The translations under genes were made by a program, and so were the position numbers. From Hyposmocoma kahamanoa (Eukaryota > Arthropoda > Insecta > Lepidoptera > Cosmopterigidae), in assembly GCF_003589595.1 (NCBI RefSeq), contig NW_020653715.1:1830574-1894573 (forward strand): a DNA stretch of 64,000 nt. Reading direction: 5' to 3'. This document shows, piece after piece, positions 42,860-52,614 of the stretch (position 1 is its first letter; every line of letters starts with the position of its first letter). A model generated the notes under the pieces. That model made no database searches. It was not told the origin of the DNA and was given only the letters and a program-made list of their open reading frames with translations.

Positions 42860-43075
42860 ATTTTGTCCTTAAAGTATAGTACCCATGTACATCGGTTTTC
42901 ATACTGTCCCCATCTCTGAGGTCCCGAGTTCGATCAGCGTAGAAAACTTATCTATATTATCTCGGGTCTGGGTTTTTGTGGTACCGTCGTTAGTTCCGAT
43001 TTCCATAACACAAGTGCTTTAGTCACTTATTATGGAATCAAAACAACGTATGCGATGTTGTCTAATATTTATTTA
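42860..43075 (+). mobile_element. SINE D copy
   Basis: Worn tRNA-like head (GGTCCCGAGTTCGATC) and a conserved body (GGTCTGGGTTTTTGTGGTAC, CCATAACACAAGTGCTTTAG, GATGTTGTCTAATATTTATT), as at 22555-22780. Confidence 0.65.
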
Positions 43076-43202
43076 TACAAAAATTGTAACAACATTTATT
43101 AATTAGGCATAATATCAATTTATTTAAAAAAGGATGGACTTTTCCTCGTTCTTAATAATTTGTTGGTTTTCTCGGAATTTGTGTGCGAAATTTTCAAATA
43201 TA

Positions 43203-43566
43203 TCGCACTATTAATACAATAGTGTATTAACTCAAAAAGTGTATTTTCTCAGAATCGACGAAAAACGAATTACTCGCTTTAATTTATGTATAGGTTATTT
43301 TCTACTTACCAAATATACACATTTAAAAATAAAAGAGAAGAAATAATTTCATGTTTTTGAATAAGGACTGTTTTGGCCAGAACTAGCTCACATAAAGCGT
43401 ATCTCATTTTAAGTTAAATAGTTAAGTAGATATATTTTAGTTGTTTTTTACAATATTCTAACAACGGTTTTATTGACGTGTAGAGAATCAAATTTTACGT
43501 TCAACAACGATATAATCTTGATTTTCACATATTTCGAGTTATAACACTATTGTAATAGCAGTGCCA
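43203..43566 (-). mobile_element. M3 MITE, third copy
   Basis: TA at 43201-43202 and 43567-43568; inverted relative to the first two copies. Ends TCGCACTATTAATACAATAG and CACTATTGTAATAGCAGTGC. Confidence 0.75.
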
Positions 43567-43569
43567 TAT

Positions 43570-43990
43570 AAAACATCGTGATGAAACTTGCACGCAATGC
43601 CTCGCTAGAAAAGAGACCCGTGCTCAGCAGTAATTACTTACTGAATGAGTCAGTGAAGTACGACCTTTACGACAACACTGTTTTTATATCATCATTATTA
43701 ACCCACTAATCATAAGTTTACTATCTATAATTAAAAATTGGACTAAAATATGTGTCTTTCATATTAAAAGTGGTGTAACTTTATATTTAAAAAATAATAC
43801 GTTATTGCAGAGGCCGGGAAGTAAGAGATTGCTGGACGAATACGATTTAGTATTAATACGAGTCAAGCATCCCCGTTCCCGCCGAGGCATGTATAGTATT
43901 TTTCTCGAACAATGTGAGGAAATAATAAAAGACTAAGGGCAGGAAAATGTGTAATAGAAAAGGCAAAAAAATATATATTTTAATATTAAA
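43570..43990. other. no gene recognised
   Basis: Short unassigned stretch; CTCGCTAGAAAAGAGACCCG near 43606 may be a SINE scrap. Confidence 0.4.
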
Positions 43991-43993
43991 AGT

Positions 43994-44366
43994 CTTAGAA
44001 TAATAACACATAGAAACCTAGTCCGCACACGCTAAGTGAGGCAAATTGAAGCGCGCCAAAAGGGCCTACACGAGCGGGCGGGCCGTCAGTGCTCAAGGTC
44101 AACTTGCACCGCGAACAGCTCAAGAATTTTAGCTAAAAGTGACGAAATGTGCGGTAAATGAGTGTAAAAATACGTCAGACAAACATAAAATAGATACTAA
44201 CATCACATTCCACAAGGAAGTAACGCGTTTCAACTTGTATTTTTATATAAATATTCTCTAAAACCGAAAATTAACCTACTACTAAAACTAGCCTACATGA
44301 ATTTGATTTTTGCCTCACTTGTGACAGTTCGTTTGATATGAAACCATCATTCTATGCGTTATTATA
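43994..44366 (+). mobile_element. M2 DNA transposon, second copy
   Basis: Left end CTTAGAATAATAACACATAG; interior nearly identical to 34977-35354. The last bases at the right end are lost (GCGTTATTATAGAC). The THAP start is disabled by ATG to GTG, leaving KCAVNECKNTSDKHK readable. Confidence 0.75.
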
Positions 44367-44495
44367 GACTTTGAGTCTGCTGACCTTCTGATGACGTGTT
44401 TGAATGTGTATCTATACTGTTTTCGAAATGTCACGCGCGCCGGTGGTCAAGTAGTTATCGCTCTTCTCACTAGCATTTATTTTTTGGCCTTTTGG

Positions 44496-44781
44496 CATTG
44501 ACTTACAAATAAATGGAAGACGGGTCTAATACAAAAACCACGAAAAAAATGTCCCAAGTCAACCTATTTAAACGTAGTGGCATGTAAAGGAATATGAAAA
44601 AGCTAAAACGTTGAATTTAAATTGTAATGTCATCGCAGTACTGTCTAATTTTGCTTGCTTCGCTGTCAGTCGAACAAACGAAGACTAAAACGTGAATGAC
44701 GCTCTGTATACGATTTTAACGCCCTATAAGTTCGGACACTTTTTAGCGCGGACCCGACGTCCATATAATTGTAAGTCAATG
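44496..44781 (+). mobile_element. M1 MITE, 286 bp, exact 8-bp target duplication
   Basis: Flanked by CCTTTTGG at 44488-44495 and 44782-44789. Same length and orientation as 39294-39579 and very close in sequence. Confidence 0.9.
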
Positions 44782-44789
44782 CCTTTTGG

Positions 44790-45446
44790 CGACCAAAATA
44801 CAAAAAGGACGAAAAAACAAAAGAATACCAAAACACTTTAGTTTAAATGTTACCGCCATTTTTTTTAAGCAAGCAGTACAGATAAGGTATTTAAAATTCT
44901 CGCAACTATGAACACTGGGTTATTGGCTGTATGAGTTTTTCTTTTTACATAGTTCATTATTAGAAGGTAGATTTAAAAGTTTAAACAAGTGGACAGTAAT
45001 GGATTTTCATTCTTCCTTTGCAGGTCGTAGCCGGGAAGAAGTCGCAAGGTCATAAATAACAAATTTTCCGTGTTCGTTTTTCAAAGTAATGCAAACTTCC
45101 GAGCATGTTAACAAAAATTTTTTTTTGTTTCCTAAATGGTATTACATTTCATCATATCTGTCATTGTAAACAAATTGTTATATCTTCTATTTGGATTAAA
45201 CAAAAGTAAAAAACACTGAATAAATAATAATAATATTTTGTTTTTTAATTCGATTTTTTTTTATTTCAATTCATTAGAATAAAATTCACTTTTACAACGA
45301 ACGCCATATATTATATAAATGACGTAACTTACTATTTCCAATAAATAATCTAGATAGTGTATCCATTGTATTGTTACAAGTTTTAAAAATAAATTATTTA
45401 TCACTAGTACAGATAGTGGTGCGCAATTTCAGATGGAATTATCATA
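44790..45446. other. no gene recognised
   Basis: AT-rich flank upstream of the tRNA gene; no promoter element was identified outside the tRNA. Confidence 0.45.
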
Positions 45447-45519
45447 GCCTCGGTAGCGCAGTAGGCAGCGCGTAAGTCTCATAATCTTAAGGTCGTGAGT
45501 TCGATCCTCACCCGGGGCA
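45447..45519 (+). tRNA. tRNA-Met (anticodon CAT, elongator type)
   Basis: A 73-base gene that folds fully: acceptor GCCTCGG pairs with CCGGGGC (one G-T), discriminator A. The D arm holds TAGCGCAGTAGG (A box), anticodon loop CTCATAA has CAT at 45480-45482, and T arm GTGAG-TTCGATC-CTCAC contains the B box. The anticodon stem is TAAGT/TCTTA. It supplies methionine for internal codons in cytoplasmic translation. No intron. Nothing suggests a pseudogene, unlike the SINE heads in this window. Confidence 0.95.
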
Positions 45520-45524
45520 AATTA

Positions 45525-45538
45525 TTTTTTCTTTTTTA
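45525..45538 (+). terminator. RNA polymerase III terminator
   Basis: TTTTTTCTTTTTT begins six bases after the mature tRNA 3' end. Confidence 0.8.
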
Positions 45539-45558
45539 GTTCGACGTGTTTTTTTATG

Positions 45559-45600
45559 ATTATCAAGTGGTAAGCGACAAGCGTATCCATAACAGTTTTG
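45559..45600 (-). mobile_element. family A 3'-end fragment
   Basis: TATCAAGTGGTAAGCGACAA, GCGTATCCATAACAGTT: antisense 3' piece just downstream of the tRNA. Confidence 0.55.
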
Positions 45601-46990
45601 CCCTCCTTATCATAGCTAACGTAATGGACATTTTTAGACATTCTTAAATTATGCCCTCGGGTTTTTCATTACATTACCGTCTTAGGGCGGTAATAAATTT
45701 TATATACACTATACTTCTTTAAAAAAAAATGGCAGGTTTTGAAAGTTACGAGTACAGTTTTTACAAAGATTATTTTTATTTTAAGTGTATTATGAAGAAA
45801 AAACGAAGAAAGAAATAGTGATGAAGAAAGTTAGAACTACATTCCTTATTTTAAACCAAATTACAAAAGACTTTATCCTGAAAATTCCACTAGTAACGAA
45901 TTCAAAGTTTTAGTTCAAAGTGGTAGAAGATAATATGATTTAAGTGAAAGTAAAACATAAATATGGACTCCCGCTGCTTAAAAGACTATTTAATAAACCC
46001 AAATAAGTGAACTAAGTTATTGAAGAGAAAGTGAAAACATAATGTATTAGAATTTAGAACTACAATGGCAAATATGCTGAGGATTCCGATAATTAAACGG
46101 AGACATGGCTCAAAGGACTTGTATCCAAGCCAAAACTGTTAATAAAAAAAACTTCTTTAATACACCAAAATTAAACAAACAGCTTTAAAAAATCTAAATG
46201 TATGTCGCATAAACTTTTAAGTATAGAAAAAAAAAACTTAAATTTTTTTTTTTCAATTTAACTGAGCACTTATATGTATTTTACTAAATTAATTTTTTAA
46301 ATTCATTTTACAATTTGGATATTATTTATTTTATGAGTTGCATTATCTGGAAGAATAGCTAGCTGGCAATCTGTTTAAAAAACAAAACAAAAAAGTCTCC
46401 ATTTGCAAAGTCCGTAAATGTTGCGCTCTGAGCCTTTTGGAGGGAAAAGTGTCGTTTTTATTTTGACTTTCAATTATTTTGTGAAATCTAGTTTAAAGTG
46501 GAATAGGATAGTGCTATTGTGCCTTAATCGAAGACTAAAACGCGAAATTATACGAGTCTCGAACTAAAATACCCGTATCGGCCCGTTCTAAGGAATCCCG
46601 AGTCAATCCAAGCACGCCGCCTCAAATTGCCTAACCTCTTTGTGGCGGCCATATTTACAGATACATAATTAAACGAAGACATGACTCAAAGGACTTGTAT
46701 CCAAGCCAAAATTATTAATCCGTAAATGTTGTGTTGTGAATTCATACAAGAGATAAATTATCGTTGTATCTACTTCCTCGCAAATATAAAAAAAATTTGA
46801 TTCACATTTAATTTTGATACCCTTTTTTGAGTTTATTGCATATTTTTCTTGGGCGAAGTCACCTGTTATTACTTCAGTGATGAAGATTGTAAAAACCTGA
46901 GTAGAGATAATTTTGGTAACATTTTAAATGTAATTCTTTTACATTGTGTTTTATCTTTTTATTTTATTTATGTTATCATTCTGTCACATA
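45601..46990. other. no gene; one pair of 55-bp direct repeats
   Basis: 46089-46143 and 46665-46719 are direct repeats (TCAAAGGACTTGTATCCAAG core) 521 bp apart, differing at a few bases. The interval also has CCGTAAATGTTG twice (about 46409 and 46720). Class unknown. Confidence 0.5.
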
Positions 46991-46995
46991 TATTT

Positions 46996-47380
46996 TAACT
47001 GCCTCTGTGGCCGAACTGTTACCGTGTTGGACTACCATGCAGGTCACGGGTTCGATTCCCGGTCCGGGAGAAATATTTGTATGGCCTACATTTATTTCCC
47101 TCGTGAGTTTCGGTGTAGCTACACGCCTGTCCGTAACAGTTGCTGAGGGGTACTGCCACAGCGCCTATCACCCTGAGACATAAGTTGACAAGTCCCATGT
47201 GCCTGTAATTTCACCAGCACCCTTAATCTTCAAAACCGGAACACAATAATGCTACTGCTTGTACTGCTTGACGGCAGTACTTCCCTGGACGAACTTTTGC
47301 AAGGAGCTCTACTCTGTTACTAAAATATGTGTATGTCCATGGCACCCACAACACAGGGTTTCCCTAGTGTGGGGCAACTA
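46996..47380 (+). mobile_element. SINE B copy split by family A
   Basis: Head TGCCTCTGTGGCCGAACTGT with B box GGGTTCGATTCCCGG, body GAAATATTTGTATGGCCTAC to GAGTTTCGGTGTAG at 47106, resuming at about 47325 with TATGTGTATGTCCATGGCAC and CACAGGGTTTCCCTAGTG. Confidence 0.75.
47107..47324 (-). mobile_element. family A nested in SINE B
   Basis: Antisense copy from CTACACGCCTGTCCGTAACA to GCAAGGAGCTCTACTCTGTT. It lacks the 3'-most block and part of the centre. Confidence 0.7.
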
Positions 47381-47694
47381 TTTTACTTCCTTTCTTTCTT
47401 TTTTACAAAGAAATAATGATTATTCGAACTTGAGTCGAATTCCTGTAGCAAATTATACTAGGAGAAACGTAACCAGCCGACTGGGTCATTGTATTTTCTA
47501 TTTCTAGACAATTCACTATATCCAGTTCATTCAATTCAATCAATGAATGAACGATAATAATTGGAATGATGTCATCGCTTCATACGCCAATAACAAAATT
47601 GCGAATTGTTATTCATTTTAGGCTTATTTTAGACTGTGATTATTTTGCGGTGGTAAATACAAAATATCTTAACATACTTAACATATCGCTAAAC
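47381..47694. other. no gene recognised
   Basis: Nothing assigned. Confidence 0.4.
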
Positions 47695-48120
47695 AATATC
47701 CGTGTCAGGTCGTGCATGAAGGTACCGCTACTTCCTTTGGAATGGCTCTGGTACACACCAACTGACCACCTTGAATTCAATTGACTAGCGTGCCAAGAGA
47801 CTTATAGGTGACTTGAAATTATTAGAGGCGAAGCTGCAGAGACTTGAACACCGTCGTATAAGTGCCTAATTATTGGTATTCTACAGAATATATCACGGAG
47901 AATGTGCGATAGAATTATACGATTCAATTCCGCCTTCCCCTTTCTATCATCGAAGAATTAGACGTAGGCTTGGGTTTCCACCCTTATGTTGTGAATATTC
48001 CAAAGATTCGCACGAAGCCTTATGCTTCCACATTTATATGGCAAATGGCTGTGAATTGGAATTCCTTGCCTGCAGACTTGTTCCCTGAACGTTATAACTT
48101 GGATCTTTATGGCGTGAGTC
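47695..48120 (+). pseudogene. J1 LINE 3' part, upstream half of a split copy
   Basis: Shifted frames give VFYRIYHGECAIELYDSIPP, SPFYHRRIRRRLG, FHPYVVNIPKIRTKPYASTF, IWQMAVNWNSLPADLFPERY and NLDLYGV, the J1 C-terminus. It stops in mid-sequence where LINE-R begins; the last 100 bp of J1 are at 48600-48702. Confidence 0.7.
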
Positions 48121-48598
48121 TTCTTCTTATCGTATCGATGACATACTTTACACTATTGTGGCCCAGAACTCAGGCACGCCGACCGAGTCGCTCATAGCCG
48201 CCATTAAATCCTCAACCGTGCCGGTGTTAGGGCACGCAGGGCACGATACGAGGTGGGCCATCGTTTGAGTCGCAACGCACAAACAGTCCAGGTTAGAACC
48301 ATCCGAAAATTCCCACCTGAACAAATTGTCCTTGCTCCGACCAACCTGAGTTCGAAGCCTGCTCAAAGACCGCCAGATCGGCCATGGCCATTCGTGTCCA
48401 GGAGGAAGATTCTCAGAAAGCAGGACAAATGCAGACGGTATTCTTGCGCCCCAAAGTTGAACCCAGCATGAGCCTGCTCAATGGTCGACTCGTCGGGCGG
48501 TCGGATCGACACATTTGGCAAAACTTTTCCGGCTTCTCAGTCTCTTTTGCACTGTAAAGTGATCATGCATAGGGTGCCAAGTGTCGATGGCCATTTTT
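48121..48598 (-). pseudogene. LINE-R 3' fragment nested in J1
   Basis: Minus strand: MSRLRTQVGRSKDNLFRWEF, SDGSNLDCLCVATQTMAHLV, SCPACPNTGTVEDLMAAMSD, with the C-x-C...H...C end of R1/I-type polymerases. The 3' end at the left is TTCTTCTT (AAG tail complement). Its 5' edge near 48598 is less certain. Confidence 0.7.
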
Positions 48599-48599
48599 G

Positions 48600-48702
48600 C
48601 TCTTTCGCAAGTGAAGAGGCATTATTTAGGTTTGTATTCTTTATCCTCACTTTTCATCAGGTGAGATGGAGGTTAAATGCGCACTTACATTTTTATATAA
48701 AA
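48600..48702 (+). mobile_element. J1 LINE 3' terminus, downstream half of a split copy
   Basis: GCAAGTGAAGAGGCATTATT, CATCAGGTGAGATGGAGG and TTAAATGCGCACTTAC end in an A/T tail. Confidence 0.65.
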
Positions 48703-49248
48703 AACCGTCGCTCTAGCAGAGGCTGCAGATTTGAACCCGGAATTTGAAATTTCATGATGAAGTCATCATAATAAAACCTGCACGTCGAAGAAATCTAAAA
48801 TAGTTGTTGTCTAAAATACATTAAGAAGAAAAAGAAGAAAGGAAGAAGATATCCATAAGAATAACCTTAGAGCTAAGTCCAAACTCATGGTACCACGATT
48901 TCGCCTAACGAAGCTAGACGACTCTTTAATGGATACGTTTTTACAATAAGGTTCTGGAGCACATATTAAGATTTAAAACCTACATTAAAATATTCTAATT
49001 GAAAAGTTATATCACAAAATTGAAGACTACGTATTAGATAAAGATGAAAGACGAGATGGCTCTAGATTCCACACAAATTTGATTCAAAGTTTCCATAGCA
49101 TTTAAGTTTATTTGAAAAGTCTAATCCATAGAGTTACTTGCTCGTTCTTCTCAGGGAAGTTAGCGTAGTGAACGAGCAGTAGCTTAAAAGTGACGTTTTA
49201 AGTGTAAATTTATTTTACCTATGGAAGACTACCTTATTGCCATTGACA
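48703..49248. other. no gene recognised
   Basis: A long, partly repeated AT-rich stretch; TAGCGTAGTGAACGAGCAGT at about 49162 occurs inverted near 9755-9775 (CTGCTCGTTCACTACGCTGA), so an unnamed repeat is shared between the two places. Confidence 0.45.
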
Positions 49249-49385
49249 CCTTACCTATTTCTGCCTCCAAGTAGTAATGTCAGCATTAATGTACCAGCTT
49301 TGAAGGGTAAGGGTGCTGGTGAAATTACAGGCACATGGGACTTGTCAAGTTATGTCTCAGGGCGATAGGCGTGTAGCTTAAAAAA
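49249..49385 (+). mobile_element. family A 5' half
   Basis: CCTTACCTATTTCTGCCTCC to TTATGTCTCAGGGCGATAGG, then jumps to CGTGTAGCTTA. Confidence 0.65.
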
Positions 49386-49811
49386 GGAATAGATGATTAT
49401 GTGACTTTGACTTTGACCTTGAGAATACGTCGTAATTCATGGATGATATTGTTGGTAAAAGAACCTTCGCCTGAGAGAAGACCCATGCCCAGCATCGGAA
49501 CGTATACATGGGTTGATTATGATTTATTACTTATCGGGTTGTCAAATTAATTGCGACACGTCGAAGCCAATGAAAATATTGGGTCACATCGTTTCTCACA
49601 CCAATTATTCGATAGTCGTATGATCGTGTACGTCGTTGAGTCATGCCAATTGATTTATGGAATAATTCGATTGCAATCTATTCACCCGCCTTGTTGACTA
49701 TGAGAATGGTGTACGCCAAGGCCATGTTATTGAACCTATCATGTGATATTGGTGTAATTTACACCCTTGGCATAATAAGGCCATATTTTTCTTTATGTCT
49801 AAGTTGCTAAT
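49386..49811. other. no gene recognised
   Basis: A SINE-like scrap (CCTGAGAGAAGACCCATGCC) near 49471; otherwise nothing. Confidence 0.4.
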
Positions 49812-50060
49812 GGTACGGAAGCACTGCCACCTAACCTATTTCTGCCGCCAAGCAGTAATGTGAGCATTGTAGCGTACCGGTTTTCAAGAATTTTTTATAT
49901 ATCATCAAATGACAGGTGATGGTAAGCTACATGCCTGTTTATAACACTTACAGTGCCACTCAGAGCTTTAAAGTGCAAAGATCTGAGGGGAGATACCACT
50001 GCGCCCGTCACCCTGAGACATAAATTGACAAGTCCCATGTGCCTGTAATTTCACCAGGGC
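49812..50060. mobile_element. family A, sense 5' part followed by antisense 3' part
   Basis: 49812-49890 reads in sense (GGAAGCACTGCCACCTAACC to GTACCGGTTTTCAAGAA). From about 49893 it reads in antisense from the tail (TTTTTTATATATCATCAAAT) to CCATGTGCCTGTAATTTCAC. Confidence 0.65.
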
Positions 50061-50094
50061 CGTCTCCAGGGTCTCTATTTTGTCTCGTATTTGT

Positions 50095-50190
50095 TCCGCG
50101 CCAACAAATGGCTTACCGGGAATAGAACCTCATATCTCACCAACTGAGCAGACTGTTAACCACTGAACCACCAATATCGTCATATAACAT
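50095..50190 (-). mobile_element. SINE E-like tRNA head
   Basis: Complement of GGGAATAGAACCTCATATCT and CTGTTAACCACTGAACCACC is a worn tRNA-like head with both boxes altered. Confidence 0.5.
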
Positions 50191-50436
50191 TGAAACACAA
50201 CGGCAATTATTTAATAGCTTCTTACTTCAGAAACTACACTTAAAAATCCTCAAGCAAATGATTTGTGGTATTTCCCTACTTTTTAAGTTGTTCTAACTCC
50301 TGATTTATACCTTATTGCTATCTTCTTTCAATATATTTTCCCGAGGGATCTTTTGTTTCAAAACATTTTCGAAGTGCTAGGGTTATTCTTGTGGGGGAAT
50401 TTGAAAACGTTGCAAAATAATTTTAACTTACATTGC
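50191..50436. other. no gene recognised
   Basis: Host-like spacer into which LINE-R inserted. Confidence 0.4.
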
Positions 50437-50447
50437 TTTTTGTACAC

Positions 50448-50928
50448 TTCTTCTAAGCGTGTCGACTCTGATGGACCAGTACTCTGCGACTGACTGGCAT
50501 TATCAGTGGCGTTGTACTGATCCTCGCCTGTGCAGGTGTAGGGGCACGCAGGACAAGACAAAAGATGTGCCATAGTCTGGGAGAGACACCACAAATACAT
50601 ATGCTCTCAGAGCTATAACCCCACCTGTGCATGAGCATGCACACTGCGGATCCAAGTCGGCCGAAGTAAGGAGAGCCCTTACTTCGGCCGACTTGGATCC
50701 GCAGTCTATTTAAACACTTCCAAGTCTGCCAATGTAGGTGCTGTAGGCAGCAAGGTAAGTGCTCTGACAGCGGAATGAGTGATGCCGTGGCTCCTCCCAG
50801 AGATTTATACGGACTGGATTAGTTTCCCCATCCAGAGGGAATACTTCTTTAATGAAGCTATACTATACTCTTTAGCCTCTGGATTACCGGCACGTGATAC
50901 TGTAAGGGGTGCCGCGGGTCAGTCTTTT
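50448..50928 (-). pseudogene. LINE-R 3' fragment with an inverted duplication
   Basis: Minus strand carries MHRWGYSSESICICGVSPRL and the remainder of the R1/I-like C-terminus in a shifted frame, with an upstream LRIQVGRSK stretch turned into a hairpin (50643-50705). TTTTTGTACAC at 50437-50447 and 50929-50939 is an 11-bp target duplication; the AAG tail sits at 50448-50453. The 5' limit resembles that of 17148-17549. Confidence 0.8.
50643..50705. repeat. 29-bp perfect palindrome, 5-base loop
   Basis: ACTGCGGATCCAAGTCGGCC plus GAAGTAAGG (50643-50671) is exactly complementary to 50677-50705, loop AGAGC. The right arm is in the orientation that codes LRIQVGRSK on the minus strand; the other arm is extra. 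Confidence 0.95.
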
Positions 50929-51019
50929 TTTTTGTACACTGACAAACATTAACTTCAAGGTGAGTCACCGAAGGAGAAGCGGGAACTACTGTTTTGTTAG
51001 ATCAAATGGTTTAAGTAGT

Positions 51020-51110
51020 TACAATGAAATAACTGTCTTACAAAAATCGGCGATCGGAGCAACGCATGTGATGTTGTCTAATATTTAAAATTTATTTATT
51101 CATAATCATC
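51020..51110 (+). mobile_element. SINE D tail fragment
   Basis: GGAGCAACGCATGTGATGTT, GTCTAATATTTAAAATTTAT matches the SINE D 3' end at 43045-43075. Confidence 0.55.
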
Positions 51111-51387
51111 AATACCAAGATAGAACACTTCCACTACCTGCAAGAGCTAAGCGGGTCACTACCACGGATTCTTGGCATGCAAATACGCAGAAGCTGTATA
51201 ATAATAAGTTTTTGTTTCACGATAGTTCGTAAATGGCAAATTTTGAATATCAAGCTCACACGTTGCCCCTTAAATGAATTTGAGACTTTATGAAGACGAC
51301 TGTCATGAACAGAATTTTTATTCCTCGTATTAGTGTTATGTCTGTCACTATTTTTCATACAAAAAACAATATTCTTCTTAACATAAA
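51111..51387. other. no gene recognised
   Basis: The stretch near 51187-51265 (AGCTGTATAATAATAAGTTT) is a diverged repeat of 20318-20440 (AGCTGTATAATCACCGTTAG) in the same orientation; class unknown. Confidence 0.4.
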
Positions 51388-51480
51388 TAACATTTTGTTA
51401 TAATTATTAATACAAAGATCGAATACTCAGAAAAAATTCCTTCGATCCGAACGGATTCGAACCGACGTCTTCCAGCATAA
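51388..51480 (-). mobile_element. SINE C fragment
   Basis: TTGTTATAATTATTAATACA, AAGATCGAATACTCAG and GGATTCGAACCGACGTCTTC match SINE C, then it breaks off within the tRNA-like head. Confidence 0.7.
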
Positions 51481-51790
51481 CGAGCTTGAGCTGAAAAAAA
51501 AAGCTTTTCCCAAATGTACCAAAAATTTATCGATACCTAACGAGCATTGTAAAGCGAATATTATACATCCAACGGAGTCCGTCGTAGACTCGCCCGACAA
51601 TAAAGAGGGCGATATGAAAATTTTAATTTAAAATATCTTAAAAGTTATAGATTTATGGCAGAACTGTGTTTTAATTACAGTTTCAAAGTAATGTAAATAT
51701 TGAAAATGTAATATTTGGCTTCTTAGGCTAGAAATTCACGTTTATGGGTGAGACGTTGGGTAGTTAATGTTGGAAATAAGAAGTGGCGCG
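51481..51790. other. no gene recognised
   Basis: Nothing assigned. Confidence 0.4.
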
Positions 51791-51794
51791 CGTG

Positions 51795-52007
51795 GTGAAA
51801 GCGAGCACCGCTCGGAGCTTTAAATCGCAAAGATCTGACTGACACTGCCACTACGCTACCCTGAGACACAAGTTGACAAGTCCCATGTGCTTGTAAATTC
51901 ACCAGCTCCTTACCCTTCAAGAGTGGAACGCATTGATGCTAATATTACTGCTTGGTGGCAGTAAATCCCTGAACGAACTCTTTCACAAGGACCTCTACTT
52001 CTACTAA
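51795..52007 (-). mobile_element. family A copy
   Basis: Antisense: GCACCGCTCGGAGCTTTAAA to TTTCACAAGGACCTCTACTT, lacking the 3' tail block. Confidence 0.7.
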
Positions 52008-52089
52008 AACGTATAAATTTATCAAGCGTTTTTTTTATAATTTAAGTACCTGTTAGAGTATTCGTATTAAGAGTCCTTTTTATTTTTCC

Positions 52090-52192
52090 TACTCAAACCG
52101 TGAACATGGAGCGCGTAGCCATTGGTAAGTGCATGGTGTAACACACGGGTGTAACCATTCCGAAATAACCGAATATTAAAAATAACTCATAC
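52090..52192. mobile_element. Penelope-like terminal repeat relic
   Basis: CCGTGAACATGGAGCGCGTA and ATTCCGAAATAACCGAATAT, then AACTCATACCATTG mirror the right end of 29874-30395 (ACCACGGAGCGTGC, GTTCCGAAATATCGGG, GAAGTCATACCGTGG). Confidence 0.5.
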
Positions 52193-52193
52193 C

Positions 52194-52511
52194 ATTGAAG
52201 ATATCTCTACATATTGGGAGGTGGACGAAATAGCGAATGCCTCTATCGCAATGACTAGAGAAGAGCAGTTTTGCGAAGAATTATACGTCAAGGCCACAAG
52301 GCGCCTACCAGATGGAAGATACGAAGTCCGTCTGCCCTTAAAAAATAATTTTGAAAATGAGCTCGGCCAATCTAAAGCCCAGGCAGCAGCACAATTTAAA
52401 CAGTTGGAGTCACGTCTAATGATAAATCCACATCTGCGTGACAGCTATCACAAATTTATGCACGAATACGAAGATTTAGGGCACATGATAGAATGCAAGG
52501 AGCGCAATGAG
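52194..52511 (+). pseudogene. BEL/Pao retrotransposon Pol fragment
   Basis: An open frame begins before the first ATG: EDISTYWEVDEIANASIAMT, REEQFCEELYVKATRRLPDG, RYEVRLPLKNNFENELGQSK, AQAAAQFKQLESRLMINPHL and RDSYHKFMHEYEDLGHMIEC. This is the linker between protease and reverse transcriptase in BEL/Pao Pol, just before the RT fingers. About 105 residues are intact, then a stop. No LTR, RT or integrase was found nearby. Confidence 0.8.
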
Positions 52512-52614
52512 TAACAAGCAAGTAATTTCTGATAATCATTATTGAATAACCAAGAAAGCTTTAAACCCAATATGTGCTCGATTATTAGATAACATTTTAC
52601 GATAATGGCTGTTT

